Assembly: GCA_030765055.1 (NCBI GenBank)
Contig: CM060953.1
Span: forward strand, 185,326,768 to 185,390,767
DNA from: Mantis religiosa
Taxonomy: Eukaryota; Arthropoda; Insecta; Mantodea; Mantidae
Length of the DNA: 64,000 nucleotides
Direction of reading: 5' to 3'
Position numbers and translations under genes: made by a program. Below are positions 1 to 10,009 of this stretch, piece after piece. Under the pieces are notes generated by a model. The model did no database searches. It was not told the origin of the DNA and was given only the letters and a program-made list of their open reading frames with translations. Numbering within the stretch: position 1 is the first letter of the stretch; every line of letters starts with the position of its first letter.

Positions 1-129
1 TGTATACAAAAACATCAAAACGTGTGAAGCAATTAGAAAAAAATCGCCGCGTCACATATTAGAAAGAAGAGCCGCCGATTTTAAGTTAGCCCTTATCCAC
101 GCCTTCACTTCTGTCCAGCACATGTGAAG

Positions 130-410
130 TGTCCCCTATGTCCAATGTGGTTCAGAGTCCACGGTATAAGCCTCTCACCTCATCGTCATCTTCACTATCA
201 CCCTATTATTAGAGGTAATGGACCTGCCCTCTGGGTGTCTCCACAGAAATGGGTCCATACATCACTTGGTGGGGTGAGGTTACCCCGAAGATCAAGGTTG
301 CCATCTGGGGCGTGTTGGAAACCAACCAACCAATGTAATTCACCGTAGCTAATATTTGAACTGGAGACCTCTTTAATGAGGAGATATATTGCCTTCAAGT
401 CACAGATATG
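130..410 (-). repeat. Possible tRNA-derived SINE
   Basis: On the minus strand the right end resembles a degenerate tRNA: a GGTCTCCAGTTCAAATATT segment looks like a B box, preceded by an anticodon-arm-like TCATTAAAGAGG. The body to the left is relatively GC-rich compared with the flanks. No second copy is seen in this window, so the call rests on the promoter-like motif alone. Confidence 0.3.
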
Positions 411-572
411 GGCACCATTCTTTGTTTATCAGCTTGTAGAAAGAATATGAGAATCGGCTGATAAGTCCCAGGCCTCACAATACAAAAAAGTTAAAACATT
501 TTTTTTTCTCATTATTTCTCAACATAATCTCCAGAAAGACCAATACATTTGTCATATCGGTGTTCTTTTTTC

Positions 573-826
573 TTTTGCTTCTCAATTTACATCCTCCAAT
601 GTTAAGTCATATTGGACGATGAATGAAATGGGTGCAGTGATGCTCAAATGAGTCCGGGGTCCATGGAGCTTAGAGTTACCCAACATTTCTCTACCAGGAT
701 AAGGGAAAACCCTGGAAAAAACGTTATTCAGGTAACTCACCCTAACCAAGATTCAAACTCGGGACCTCTTGAATGTGAGGCAGACACGCTACCATCTACG
801 CTACCGAGGCAGGCTATCTGTGTTCC
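573..826 (-). repeat. SINE family A (tRNA-Val-like head), copy A1
   Basis: Reading from the right, the head has an A-box-like TAGCGTAGATGG, an anticodon arm GTCTGCCTCAC and a B-box-like GGTCCCGAGTTTGAATC, most like tRNA-Val(CAC). A body with TTATCCTG...GGTAACTCTAAGCTCCATGG follows, then a poor A-rich tail. Inserted in the mariner at 446-1989; TGTTC flanks both ends. Confidence 0.75.
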
Positions 827-1119
827 AATTTAATTAAACCATTTCTGTAGTGCAATTTATCATGGTCCTCAAAATAGCTGTTTACCGCATCAATGACCTC
901 CTCGTTGGTGTGAAATCTTCATCATCCAAGAAATATTTTGAGGTTTGGGAACAGGTGGTAGTCACTGGTTGCTAGATCTGGTGAACAGGATGGATGTTCA
1001 ACCAATTCAAACTTTCCCATTTTTCCCATTGCAAAGACTCAACGATGGGCCGGAGCATGGTCATGAAGAAACAAGACTTTTCCTTTGCCAAATGAGGTTT
1101 TTTCTTTTCACCTCATCAC

Positions 1120-1731
1120 TCAAATATTACAGTATGCTTGCATAATAATCACCAGAGATACTTTTACCCTTTTCCAAGAAATGAATAAAATTGATTCTGT
1201 GTGCATCCCAGAAAACACTTGCCATAACGTTGTTAGCTGACAAAATTGTGCCTTTTTTGGAGCTGGTTCACCTGGCGCAGTCGACTGTTTTGACTGTGAT
1301 TTACTTTCTGGAGCATAGTGATGTATCCAAGTTTCATCCATTGTAATAAGCTGTCTCAAAAATTCACTGCGATTTTTGCGGTAGAGCTCCAAATTATTAA
1401 CAGAAACAGTTTTTGTTTGCAACTTTTGATCAGGAGTCAAGAAACATGGCACCCATCTTGCAAAGATCTTGTGAAAGCCCAAAACATTACTTAAAATATT
1501 ACCTGCACGTTCTTTTAATATGTTTACAGCCTCTGTTATCTCAAACAACTTTAATCTGCGGTCTTCCAGTACTAAACAATGAAGTTCTTCAATGATTTCT
1601 GGAGTTGCAACTTCCACAGGTCGTCCAGAGCGAGGCTCATCACTAGTGCTCATATGTCCCATTTTAAACTCTACAACACTCCTTTTAATCATTGTATATG
1701 AAGGGGCAGAGTCTTTCATTATACTGTCCAT
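1120..1731 (-). pseudogene. Mariner transposase fragment
   Basis: 203-codon open stretch. GHMSTSDEPRSGRPVEVATP is the linker between the two helix-turn-helix motifs of mariner transposases, and DETWIHHY holds the first catalytic Asp. Reading continues to about WQVFSGMHTESILFISW and then decays. The N-terminal HTH and the block holding the remaining catalytic acidic residues are missing or frameshifted. Inactive. Confidence 0.75.
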
Positions 1732-2039
1732 TTCCTCCTTGATTTCTTTAGGCGTCTAGTCTTTCAAATGTAAGTATTTAGTCACTGCTCGTTTTTCCAA
1801 AACTTCCATTTTTGTGACAGCTCTACACTTGTCTTGTTTAAAATTCTGTCATTCAAAAAATTAAACAAGCTACTGACCATTAACTATGGATACAAGGTAG
1901 TCTAGATTAAACTATATGATGTCATCTGTCAAACTGGCCCAATGGCGCCACTCTATGTGAAGCTCGAGACTTATCAGCTGGCCCTCGTATCTGACTACAA
2001 ATAGCTTTATTCAGAGACTTCATGTTCATGAATCCATAC

Positions 2040-2282
2040 TTTTTTTTTGTTTTTGCAATTTATGTCCTCCAACATTAAGTCGGATGATGAATAAAATGGG
2101 TGAAATGATGCTCGAATGCATCCGGGGTCCATGGAGCTTAGAGTTACCTTTCATTTGTCTATCAGGATAAGGGAAAACCCCGGAAAAAACCTTATCTAGG
2201 TAACTCACCCTAACCGAGATTCAAACTCAGGACCTCTTGAATGTGAGGCAGACATGCTACCATCTACGCTACTGAGGCAGGC
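2040..2282 (-). repeat. SINE family A, copy A2
   Basis: Same tRNA-like head and body as A1. It is flanked by a perfect 9-bp target-site duplication, AATCCATAC, at 2031-2039 and 2283-2291, which fixes both boundaries. The T-run at 2040 is the reverse complement of the A tail. Confidence 0.85.
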
Positions 2283-2711
2283 AATCCATACCTTAATGCA
2301 CTTTAACTACCCATAAGTGTCACAATAAGATCAATACTTTTTCTAAACATGGAATTCTCTATCAGCCATTGCGATGTTTATACTTTAGATCAGGCTAACA
2401 AAAAATAGTAATTGTACTGGCAGAGAATGTAAAATATCATTGTTAAATAGAATAATGCATCCAGTTTAAGCATATCCATGCAATTGCAAAATAAAAATGT
2501 AGCAAAGGGCAAAAATAAACTCTTTCTATTAGAGCTATTCTTTTATCTTTTGCTATTTAAAACTATTATATAATTTTTAATCTTTTAAGGAGTACATGCT
2601 TTGTAATTATCAAGGTTCTTATTTTTCTCAGCAAAATGCCAAAACAGTGTTCTTAGCATTAACAAATCAAGCAAAGCTTTCAACGACTACGTAGTTAAGT
2701 GGTATACTTAC

Positions 2712-2841
2712 AATATAATATTTGAGGAAAACAAGCAGCAGTGCTACAGGAATCATGTATGGCTCAAAGTAATAGCACAGCACAATGAACAACACTAACG
2801 CCACTATACTTCTTGGCGTTGATTCCCATTCAAAGCAGCTC
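2712..2841 (-). CDS. Mctp: Mctp internal exon: first transmembrane segment
   Basis: Exon of 130 bp between TTTTTTAG (right) and ATATT|GTAAGTA (left). The protein is SCFEWESTPRSIVALVLFI followed by VLCYYFEPYMIPVALLLVFL, an MCTP C-terminal domain signature with a first membrane-spanning hairpin. It ends on a codon boundary, so at least one more coding exon (the second membrane segment and C terminus) must lie to the left of base 1. Nothing matching it is visible in 1-2711. Confidence 0.92.
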
Positions 2842-2932
2842 CTAAAAAAGAAAATCTTTGTTATGATTTGAAACATGAAAATGCCAAAGAAAATTTAATC
2901 ATAAATAAAATTTCAAAACCTAAGCTTAAAAT

Positions 2933-3152
2933 ACTTTTTTTTTTCCCTTCAATTTATGCCCTCCAACATTAAGTCATATCGGACGATGAATGAAATGGGG
3001 GAAATGATGCTCAAATGAGCAGAGGGTCCAAAGAGCTTAGAGCATTCATGTTTCAGGATAAGGGAAAACCCTGGAAATACCTTATTCAGATAACTCATCC
3101 TGACAAAGATTTCAACTCAGGACCTCTTAAACGTGTGGCTACCAGAGATGGG
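2933..3152 (-). repeat. SINE family A, copy A3 (deleted head)
   Basis: Body matches A1 and A2, but part of the tRNA head is gone. Near-identical flanks CTAAGCTTAAAAT (2920-2932) and CTAAGCTTGAAAAT (3153-3166) are the target-site duplication. Confidence 0.75.
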
Positions 3153-3341
3153 CTAAGCTTGAAAATGGGATATGTTTCACTTTGCCTTCTCCATGCATAT
3201 TTTGAAATAATTAAGGAATTCAACTGAATTCATAACTTTCTAATGCATTAAAAATAATAACAATCCTGCTTGAGGTATAAATTAAAACTTTAAATACGTA
3301 AAATATGAAACTGTTAATAGTGAAGCAAACAAATATATGAC

Positions 3342-3356
3342 AACGACGACGACGAC

Positions 3357-3408
<52 letters not shown>

Positions 3409-3420
3409 GTGATGATGATA
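3342..3420 (+). repeat. (GAC)n/(GAT)n trinucleotide microsatellite
   Basis: Four GAC units followed by about twenty GAT/ATG units and a short impure end. The minus-strand frame reads as a run of His and is not a gene. Confidence 0.95.
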
Positions 3421-3424
3421 GTAG

Positions 3425-3825
3425 GCACTACAGGCCATGTAGGCCCTTGGTCTCCCTAACCATCCTCTTCCATTCTACTCGGTCCTCTGCTTTTCTTCTC
3501 CAGCCTTTAACCTCCAACTTCTTCTAGATCATCTACCCATCTTTTCCATCTCATTAGCCATTTTCTTTGCCGGTTTGTCTCCAGAGTATCCAAGTTAGTC
3601 CGAGGCTGTATTAAGGTATCCATAACAAAAGTTCTTTTTATGAGGTAGGGAAGTTAACCCTATGCCAACCCCCAACCTGGAGGACCAGATCCGACATTTA
3701 TGTCCCCTGGGACTGGGTGGCCCAGTTAAACCCCTGAGCACCGGGTGACCATTTTAGTCGCCTTTTACGACAGTATGGTCTATCTTGGGGCTATTCTTTA
3801 CACCTGGCCACCACACGGGTAAAAA
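3425..3825. repeat. Unclassified GC-richer interspersed repeat
   Basis: Block clearly richer in G+C than its neighbours, containing a CCTGGAGGACCAG segment and ending CACACGGGTAAAAAA, which suggests a 3' tail. No reading frame, terminal repeat or tRNA head was recognised and no other copy is in the window. Probably part of a non-LTR retrotransposon 3' region, but unproven. Confidence 0.35.
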
Positions 3826-3902
3826 AAATATATACAAATATAATAATTTGTAACTTAAAAACTTCACTTATAAGAAATGATGGATTTTTTTTTTTTTTAT
3901 AA

Positions 3903-3958
3903 ATTGATTAGGATCGCAATTTCGTGAATATTTTATTCACATCATCAGCTATAGCCAT
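3903..3958 (-). ncRNA. Hammerhead-ribozyme-like motif in PLE 3' end
   Basis: Minus strand: CTGATGA (3948-3942), one U, helix II GTGAA...TTCAC (perfect 5 bp), GAAA (3923-3920), a short helix III and the cleavage triplet ATC, then CTA, which pairs with TAG just before CTGATGA (helix I). The order is that of a type I hammerhead. The unusual point is one extra U between CTGATGA and helix II, shared by nearly all copies here. Confidence 0.65.
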
Positions 3959-4082
3959 CAACAATCTCGCTGTTAGTGTTACAGTGGCTAGATATCACTA
4001 TATTTTTGTCAGTACTACCAGAATCTGAAAATGATACAAATTTAAAACAAAATTGACTGCCAGCACTTCAAAATTTATTACT

Positions 4083-4545
4083 TGATTTTAGTTAATTGAT
4101 GGAAATTAATCATTTCTTCTCACTAACCGTATATAGACTAAGATTTTTGATAGAGTCAACATGAAAAATTCAATGCCATGGCTGGGATTTGAACCACAGA
4201 TCTCCTGGTTTCCGTCCAGTCACTCTAACACATTGAGCTACCATTGCCAACATGCCGTCCGGACATTAAATTCTCCAATTGACTCATATATTTCCCCGGT
4301 AAACCATTAGGGGCTCTCGCATTCGAGTTACGCTGTTTGTGGTGACTTACTATCGCAAGTACTTGAGACCCAGGCTTCATCATTTAACTCTTATTATTTT
4401 AGTTAATTTATGGAAATTAATAATTTCTTCACACTAGCCATATATAGGTAGCTCAATGGGTTAGTGCATCTGAACGGAACCAGGAGATCCGTGGTTCAAA
4501 TCCCGGCCATGGCATTGAATTTTTCATGTTGACTCTTATCTTTCA
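4083..4545. repeat. D repeat, palindromic copy with tRNA-like ends
   Basis: Left half is in minus orientation: a tRNA-like head at about 4185-4250, then the body with CCGGTAAACCATTAGGGGC and GTGACTTACTATCGCAAG. After the segment TTAATTTATGGAAATTAATAA a second tRNA-like head follows in plus orientation (TAGCTCAATGGGTTAG...GTGGTTCAAATCCCGG, 4450-4515). The two heads face outward. Inserted in a PLE end. Confidence 0.7.
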
Positions 4546-4600
4546 TTACGTGATGTTTATTTTTTAAAATAAATATCTTTTCCCAAACCATTAAATAAAT

Positions 4601-4940
4601 CCAGAAGTTAAATTATTAAAACAATTAAAAGGTCCGATAGATTTAATGGTTTAGGAAAAGATATTTATTTTAAAAAATAAACATCACGTAATGAATTTTG
4701 AAGTGCCGGCATTCGATTCTGTTTTTAAATTTGTTTCATTTTCAGATTCTGTTAGTACTGACAAAAACATAGTGACATCTAGCGAGTGTAACATTAACAA
4801 TAAGATTGTTGATGGCTATAACTGATGATGTGAATAAAATGTTCATGAAATTGCGATCCTAATCAATTTATAAAAAACAAAATCCCATCATTTCTTATAA
4901 GATAAGTGAAGTTTTTAAGTTAAAAATTATTATATTTGTA
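4601..4940 (+). mobile_element. PLE family 1, 3'-end copy, inverted partner
   Basis: Starts in the end of the GIY-YIG nuclease region (EVKLLKQLKGPIDL) and runs through the 3' part with a hammerhead-like motif at 4813-4868 to about 4940. It forms a head-to-head pair with 3842-4600; both 3' ends point outward. Confidence 0.75.
4813..4868 (+). ncRNA. Hammerhead-ribozyme-like motif
   Basis: CTGATGA at 4822-4828, helix II GTGAA/TTCAT, GAAA at 4847-4850 and cleavage triplet GATC ending at 4858. Helix I is weakened (TAA against CTA), so this copy is probably less active than that at 3903. Confidence 0.55.
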
Positions 4941-4997
4941 TACAAAATTCTTTAATCTTTAAAATTATATAATGAGTTGACTGAGACACTCTGTACT

Positions 4998-5160
4998 TCA
5001 CATACCACAAATTTTCTGAAAGAAAATTTCTGAAATTGAATGAGTAGACTTCCTATAAATACCAAAGTTTAATTTATTATTTCTTATTATCTCTAGATCT
5101 AGAAAAGGAAACAATCCATTAATTTCAGTCTCTAATGTGAATTTTATAGCTTTATATCGA
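4998..5160 (-). mobile_element. PLE family 1, inverted 5' segment
   Basis: Minus strand encodes a reverse transcriptase piece: IKFTLETEINGLFPFLDL, then EIIRNNKLNFGIYRKSTH, which are the conserved PLE motifs after the YxDD box. It stops at THS, and the adjacent plus-strand copy starts with the very next residues (NYIKNK). The piece is therefore an inverted 5' part of the element at 5161-6370 rather than a separate insertion. Confidence 0.7.
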
Positions 5161-5523
5161 TAATTACATAAAAAATAAGCTTTAACCCTTTTCCACATAA
5201 ATTTGCTGTTTTTAATAGTTTGATTTATAGATTAATAAATATACCTCTGAATAAAAGGAATTTAATAAAGAATATAAACATATTATTAATACTGCTTTAA
5301 TTAATGGTTTTAATAAAGACTTTATACATAAAAAATTGAAAAATTTAAATATCAAAAAACTATTAATGATATTTCTATGCCTAAAAAAATAAAATACGAT
5401 TATAATTTAAAAACATTTACTTACCATCCTTGGGTTAATAAACATTTATAACACTTTTTTAAAGAGTTTGGTATAACTTTAGTTTCTCAAAATAAATATA
5501 GTATTAAAAATGTACCACATTTC

Positions 5524-5558
<35 letters not shown>

Positions 5559-5739
5559 TCATAGTAATAAAAAATCTTGTATTTATCAATTTAATTGTTT
5601 AGATTGTGATGAAGTTTATATTGGAAAGACAAAATTTAATTTGGAAACCACAACGAAAGAACATTTTCGTAACATTAAGTATAAACAAACTGATAAATCA
5701 GCTGTAGCAAATCATTTTTGGTCATTTAACCTGAAATAA

Positions 5740-6041
5740 TTTTTTTTCTCCTTTTCTCGTCAATGCTGACATTAGGAGGCGCTTGGGTTACCTCAGAGCT
5801 AGGGAGCCAAAGCATCTGACCTGAGATGAAATCAGGGTTGAGGGGTCGGCTCAACGCCTGAGATGAATGAATGATGTAGCAATTGGTGGAATGATGGTGG
5901 GGGAAACTGGAGCACCCGAGAAAACCCATCCGAGTGCCATGCTACCCACCACAAATCCCACTTTGCGGTCGCCTGGGATCGAATCCAGGCCTCCTAGGTG
6001 AGAGCCAAGCGGTCTAACCACTCAGCTATGGAGCAGCCATA
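5740..6041 (-). repeat. SINE family B, copy B1
   Basis: Minus-oriented SINE: from the right a tRNA-like head (TAGCTGAGTGGTTAGACCGC, B box GGATTCGATCCCAGG), then GACCGCAAAGTGGGATTTGTGG and a body with GGGTTTTCTCGGGTG. It is flanked by TGAAATAA at 5732-5739 and 6042-6049, the target-site duplication within the PLE. Confidence 0.85.
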
Positions 6042-6253
6042 TGAAATAAATCCTGAAGTTAAATTATTAAAACAATTAAATGGTCCGATAGATTAAATGG
6101 TTTGGGAAAAATTATTTATTTTAAAAAATAAACATTGTGTAATGAATTTTTAAAATTCCGGCAGTTGATTCTGTTTTTAAGTTTATTTCATTTTCAGATT
6201 TTGGTAGTACTGGCAAAAACATAGTGACCTCTAGTTGTAACGTTGACGAGGTT

Positions 6254-6306
6254 GTTTGAGCTGATGATGTGAATGAGATTTCACGAAATTGCAGTCCTCA
6301 TCAATT
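6254..6306 (+). ncRNA. Hammerhead-ribozyme-like motif
   Basis: GAG|CTGATGA (6261-6267), helix II GTGAA/TTCAC, GAAA (6285-6288), cleavage triplet GTC ending at 6296, then CTC. Helix I is GAG/CTC, whereas the copy at 3903 has TAG/CTA: a compensatory change. Confidence 0.65.
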
Positions 6307-6649
6307 AATAAGAACATTTTCATTTTCTTTTAGGATAAGTGAAGTTTTATGTTACAAATTATTGTATTTGTATAATATAAAGAATAAATTAACTGATTAA
6401 ATAATGATTTCATTAATACTTTCATGTTTTATAAAGAAATGGACAGAACAAAAAGAGCCCACAAGGTACATTATGGCAATATTTGTTAAATAAATAGGAA
6501 CAAGTGCTGAGCTACCACATACGTAATTCTGATAAATAAATTGTGATTAGTAATCCTGACTTAATAACAAAATTTCACAATAGTTTATTTTGCTGAAAGA
6601 GAAAAGGTAACCATATAACATTATGAATAAAGCAACAAGTACTACTTAC

Positions 6650-6795
6650 TGTATATATTTGCTGATGTCAATGAAGAACATGATTATGGCTTTCAGTCGC
6701 ATTACATTTCTCACAAACACTTGCCGTTTAAACTTCACTTCCGTTTGCATATATTTTTCCTCTTTAGGATTCAGTGTTCTGATGGAGGCACGAAT
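6650..6795 (-). CDS. Mctp: Mctp internal exon: linker before the membrane domain
   Basis: Exon of 146 bp between TTTCAAACAG (right) and ATACA|GTAAGT (left). It reads IRASIRTLNPKEEKYMQ, then a basic stretch (VKFKRQVFVRNVMRLK) and a hydrophobic segment (AIIMFFIDISKYIQ). In MCTPs this region couples the third C2 domain to the membrane hairpin and may itself associate with the bilayer. It ends two bases into a Gln codon that is completed at 2841. Confidence 0.9.
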
Positions 6796-7064
6796 CTGTT
6801 TGAAACAAAGATATGGGTAATGTAGTTTAGTTAAAGATTAAAACTGTAAAGAAGATGCATAAGTTTCAGAAGGTCTTGAGAATGTACATTTATGGACAAT
6901 GGATTTTTCTGAAAGGCTTTCATGAAATTTAGTGAGCAAAAAGCTATTCGCAACAAAATGTATGCTGCAAATGAGTCAAGTATAGAGCAAACATGTACAT
7001 TATATTTGTACTGTTAAAACCTCCACCAGAGAACTTCGACCTCGCTACTGCTACTGAAGATGTC

Positions 7065-7340
7065 TCCTCCATGGATCTCCTGGTTTCCATCCAGTCGCTC
7101 TAACCCATTGAGCTACCATGGCCAACGTGCCGTCCTGACATTAAATTCTCCATTTGACTCGTATATTTCCCTGGTAGACCACTATGGGCTCTTGCATCCG
7201 AGATACACCATTTGTGGCGATTTACTATCGTAAGTACTTGAGTCCCAGGCTTCATCATTTAACTCTTATTATTTTAGTTAAATGATGGAAATTAATCATT
7301 TTTTCACACTAGCCGTATATAGGCTAAGGTTTTTGCGAGA
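7065..7340 (-). repeat. D repeat, minus-oriented copy
   Basis: Carries the tRNA-like head in reverse (GGATCTCCTGGTTTCCATCC...GAGCTACCATGGCC, 7074-7123) and the body with TTTCCCTGGTAGACCAC, TTTGTGGCGATTTACTATCG and TTAGTTAAATGATGGAAATT. It ends at the CACACTAGCCGTATATAGGC segment shared by all D copies. Confidence 0.75.
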
Positions 7341-7479
7341 GCAAAAGTATTTATTATAACAACACTGTTTTCAACAGTTCCAAGAAAGGAATTGAAATAT
7401 TTAATTATTTATTTCCTACAATTTATAATGTTAAAATGAATAAAATGTATTTAACATGAATAAGCTTATGGTATGGAAA

Positions 7480-7685
7480 TTAATTGTTCTTTCACCCTAA
7501 CCGTGTGTAGGACACACTATAAAAGTGTAGAGTCAGACTGAAAAATTCAATGCCTTAGCCGGGATTTGAACCACAGATCTTCTGGTCTCTGTCCAGCTGC
7601 TCTTAACCATTGAGCTACTATGGCAAACGTGCCAACATGGCGTTAAATTCTCCATTGAATTATTCAGTCTGACTCTACCTTTCAT
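7480..7685 (-). repeat. D repeat, partial copy
   Basis: Minus-oriented tRNA-like head (GGGATTTGAACCACAGATC ... TTGAGCTACTATGGC) with a short body, ending in an ATTATTCAGTCTGACTCTAC segment that is the inverse of its start, so it is a small palindrome. A foldback element follows directly at about 7690. Confidence 0.6.
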
Positions 7686-7689
7686 AATC

Positions 7690-7915
7690 TTATGATACTG
7701 TCGCCGAGGCATTGTTTTGTGATGGGCCATGGCCAGCACGTGGGCGTGGAGCTAGACGCTTGCCGGGAGAGAGAGGGAAACAGCGGAAAATTCCAGACTA
7801 TCTCTGTCTCTTTCTCTTTCTGTTTCCCTTTCTCCCTTTCTCTCTTGGCAAGCGTCCAGCTCCATGCCCACGCGCTGGTCGTAGCCTGCTGCAAAACAAT
7901 GCCTCGGCAACAATA
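7690..7915. mobile_element. GC-rich foldback element
   Basis: Two arms of about 95 bp are inverted copies: GCCGAGGCATTGTTTTG at 7702 matches the reverse of CAAAACAATGCCTCGGC near 7893, and GGAGCTAGACGCTTGCC matches GGCAAGCGTCCAGCTCC. A CT-rich centre separates them. There is no coding signal; the overlapping short frames are by-products. Likely a non-autonomous foldback or MITE. Confidence 0.65.
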
Positions 7916-8190
7916 CTCATAAAATTTGTGACAAACATTAATTCTAGACATAATCATTCATATTATCATCTAGTTGCACTATTATATTACAGTCTTTACC
8001 ATTCTTCTAAACTCTTTTTAACATCATTTGACATTTTTGTTTGCTACCAGGGTTTTCGCCTAAATGCTAATAAACTATCTGAAAACAACAAGCTTACTGC
8101 CACCTTTTGAAGAAAAAGAAATAGTTATTATGTCAAAAAATAAATTTTGATAAAATTGTTCACTTTATGGTACAATGTTATTTTACTTAC

Positions 8191-8404
8191 TGGATTCCAC
8201 AGCACATTCATTTCCAGCAAAATCTGGGGGCAGTTGCCCTTGGCTCGGCCATGCAGTTTCTTGTCCTTGAGAGAGTACCATTTTTTCTCACCATTTCTTA
8301 TCCTCAACAATGGTATGGCTACTTTACCAAGGAACTCCACCTTATGATCACGGTCTTCGTCATATACCGTAACTTCTAGCACCGAATTGATATCCTTCAC
8401 ATTA
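8191..8404 (-). CDS. Mctp: Mctp internal exon: second half of third C2 domain
   Basis: Exon of 214 bp between GATTGCAG (right) and AATCCA|GTAAGT (left). The protein runs FNVKDINSVLEVTVYDEDRD, with the DEDRD calcium loop, then EFLGKVAIPLLRIRNGEKKWY and a KDKKLHGRAKG basic loop, ending LLEMNVLWNP. The order and spacing match the third C2 domain of MCTP. It ends in phase 0. Confidence 0.94.
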
Positions 8405-8409
8405 CTGCA

Positions 8410-8750
8410 ATCAAATAAAAATAACAGTTACATATATCCTTAATGAGTAAGAACTAAGATGCAATGAAGCATAAAATTATATTAATTACATATTTTTTTC
8501 CCTTTTTTTTGGTTTTCATTGCGGATGATACACTACTTTAGTGATTATGATCAAATTTTAAACCCTTAACTTTTGACATAAGGCAAAAAAGTCCATCTCA
8601 CTTTGAATTTTATTTTTCTTTAATCTTTTTCATTAAAGGTGAGTACAAGCAAAGCCATCTCAGCAAGCTAAAATAGATAGAAACAGATGAAATACTAGTT
8701 TTCTTCTTCTTCTTTAATTAAAATTGAAATAAAACAGCACAAAATTATAT
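8410..8750. other. Unique intron sequence
   Basis: AT-rich Mctp intron with CTT repeats near 8702; no gene or repeat recognised. Confidence 0.6.
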
Positions 8751-9505
8751 AGGGTGTTTCTAAATTAGACTGACAAAACTTGGCAATAGATAGATAACCT
8801 TATATGAATAATATTTTGTCAAGTAACCTATGGGCTGCGATGCTTCATTTCAGTGCAGATGGATATTAATAGGAAAGAATTGGAGAAAACAGAGTACACT
8901 TGTGTCAGTATAAGAGGCATATGTTATTACTATCACTAGGTTTGTTTACTTTCTGAGCTCTCTAGCATTCGGTATTGTTTACAGCATGCTTGCTTACTTC
9001 CCAGTCTGCTCCTTCTAACTGTGGACATGCATTTGGTATACAGTGAAGCATTAACATGTGGTCATTTGGTGCAAAGGCTTTACCGGGAAAGATTTAAAAA
9101 CTAACAGAGTCCACACCATAAGACATTTGACAGTATTCATCAGAGACTAAGTGAATGGGGATCATTACACAGATGAGCAGATGGGTAAGGACAGAGGCGT
9201 GTTGTGCACACATGTAAGTGTGAGGTCTACCCAAGAGTCCGAAGACTCTGGCTTCTATCACCCAGGAGACGATGGAGGACTCTGGGGTTGTTCTTTCCAA
9301 TACCTGGAGTCTGAAAAGCCCCCTATCGACAACAACGTCAAGATGGGATGGAAGTGGATACACCACTTACGTGCATCAATCCCGCAGGAGAGACTACCGA
9401 ATAACCTCGTTGGGGCCGCCTGGTGATCTAGCACACCTTCTACCAGCTCTGCAGGCTAGAGTGCTCAGGGTCCACAGCTCTCGCACTACAGCAGCACTCT
9501 CCTGA
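8751..9505 (+). mobile_element. Degenerate DNA transposon with DUF4817-type transposase start
   Basis: Begins with AGGGTGTTTC, the terminal motif shared with 21680 and 45476. At about 9020-9160 a broken plus-strand frame reads VDMHLVYSEA, QRLYRERFKN, then HHKTFDSIHQRLSEWGS. This is characteristic of insect transposases with an N-terminal DUF4817 helix-turn-helix domain. The rest, to about 9505, is GC-richer and frameshifted. No right terminus is visible; a D repeat follows. Confidence 0.55.
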
Positions 9506-9990
9506 TTTCTGTCCAATCGCTCTTATGCATTGAGCTACCATGGCCAACTTGCCAGGAGATCTGTCATTCAAATCTCGGCCATGGCACTGAAATTTTCATG
9601 TTGACTCTATCTATCAAAAACCTTACCCTATATACGGCTAGTGTAAAGAAATGATTAATTTTCATCAATTAATTAAAATAATAAGAGTTAGATGATGAAG
9701 CCTGGGACTCAAGTACTTATGATAGTAAGTCACCACAGACGGTGTATCTCAAATATGAGAGCCCCTAGTGGTTTACCGGGGAAATATACAAGTCAAATGG
9801 AGAATTTAATGTCATGACGGCAAGTTGGCCATGGTAGCTCAATGGGTAAGAGCGACTGGATGGAAAAGGTCCATGGTTCAAATCATGGCCATGGCAGTGA
9901 ATTTTTCATATTGACTCTATCTATCAAAAACCTTTGCCTATATACGGTTAGTGTGAAGAAATGATTAATTTCCATCAGTTAACTGAAACT
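9505..9990 (+). repeat. D repeat, composite copy
   Basis: A reversed partial tRNA-like head (9515-9550) is fused to a forward one (9555-9590). The full body follows (CGGCTAGTGTAAAG, GATGATGAAGCCTGGGACTC, CCTAGTGGTTTACCGGGG), then a second forward tRNA-like head (TAGCTCAATGGGTAAGAGCG ... GGTTCAAATCATGGCC, 9833-9895) and a second start of the body. The repeat is thus head-body-head, with the tRNA-like unit present at both ends. Confidence 0.75.
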
Positions 9991-10009
9991 ATGTATACAG
10001 TTTGGCTTT

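Larger units (their letters stand above)
446..1989 (-). mobile_element. Degenerate mariner transposon
   Basis: Imperfect terminal inverted repeats flank the element: TATGAGAATCGGCTGATAAG at 446 and the reverse of TACGAGGGCCAGCTGATAAG at 1989, with TA at both ends. Inside, on the minus strand, 1120-1731 encodes a mariner-like transposase piece. It has a second helix-turn-helix region (EIIEELHCLVLEDRRLKL) and the first catalytic block MDETWIHHYAPESK. The C-terminal catalytic aspartates are lost. A SINE has inserted at about 573-826. Old, non-functional copy. Confidence 0.7.
3842..4600 (-). mobile_element. PLE family 1, 3'-end copy (interrupted by a D repeat)
   Basis: Minus-strand 3' end of a Penelope-like element: the segment 4546-4600 reads the end of the GIY-YIG region, and 3842-4082 is the 3' untranslated part with a hammerhead-like motif. 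A D repeat (about 4083-4545) splits it; TTATTAC/TTCATTAC at the two borders looks like its target duplication. The copy abuts its inverted partner at about 4600. Confidence 0.75.
5161..6370 (+). mobile_element. PLE family 1, 5'-truncated copy (SINE inside)
   Basis: Reads NYIKNKSFNPFPHKFAVFN, then FTYHPWVNKHL, and after a long A-run (about 5529-5553) a GIY-YIG nuclease: SCIYQFNCLDCDEVYIGKTK, then KEHFRNIKYKQ. SINE B1 (5740-6041) interrupts it, and the reading resumes at about 6042 with EINPEVKLLKQLNGP. A hammerhead-like motif lies at 6254-6306. Several in-frame stops make it dead. Confidence 0.8.

Noticed and set aside
3220..3438. Minus-strand frame with a long run of His
   Set aside because: It is the translation of a GAT/ATG microsatellite.
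7692..8110. Overlapping frames on both strands, up to 132 codons
   Set aside because: They lie on the arms of a foldback element and have low-complexity composition (Ser, Leu, Phe).
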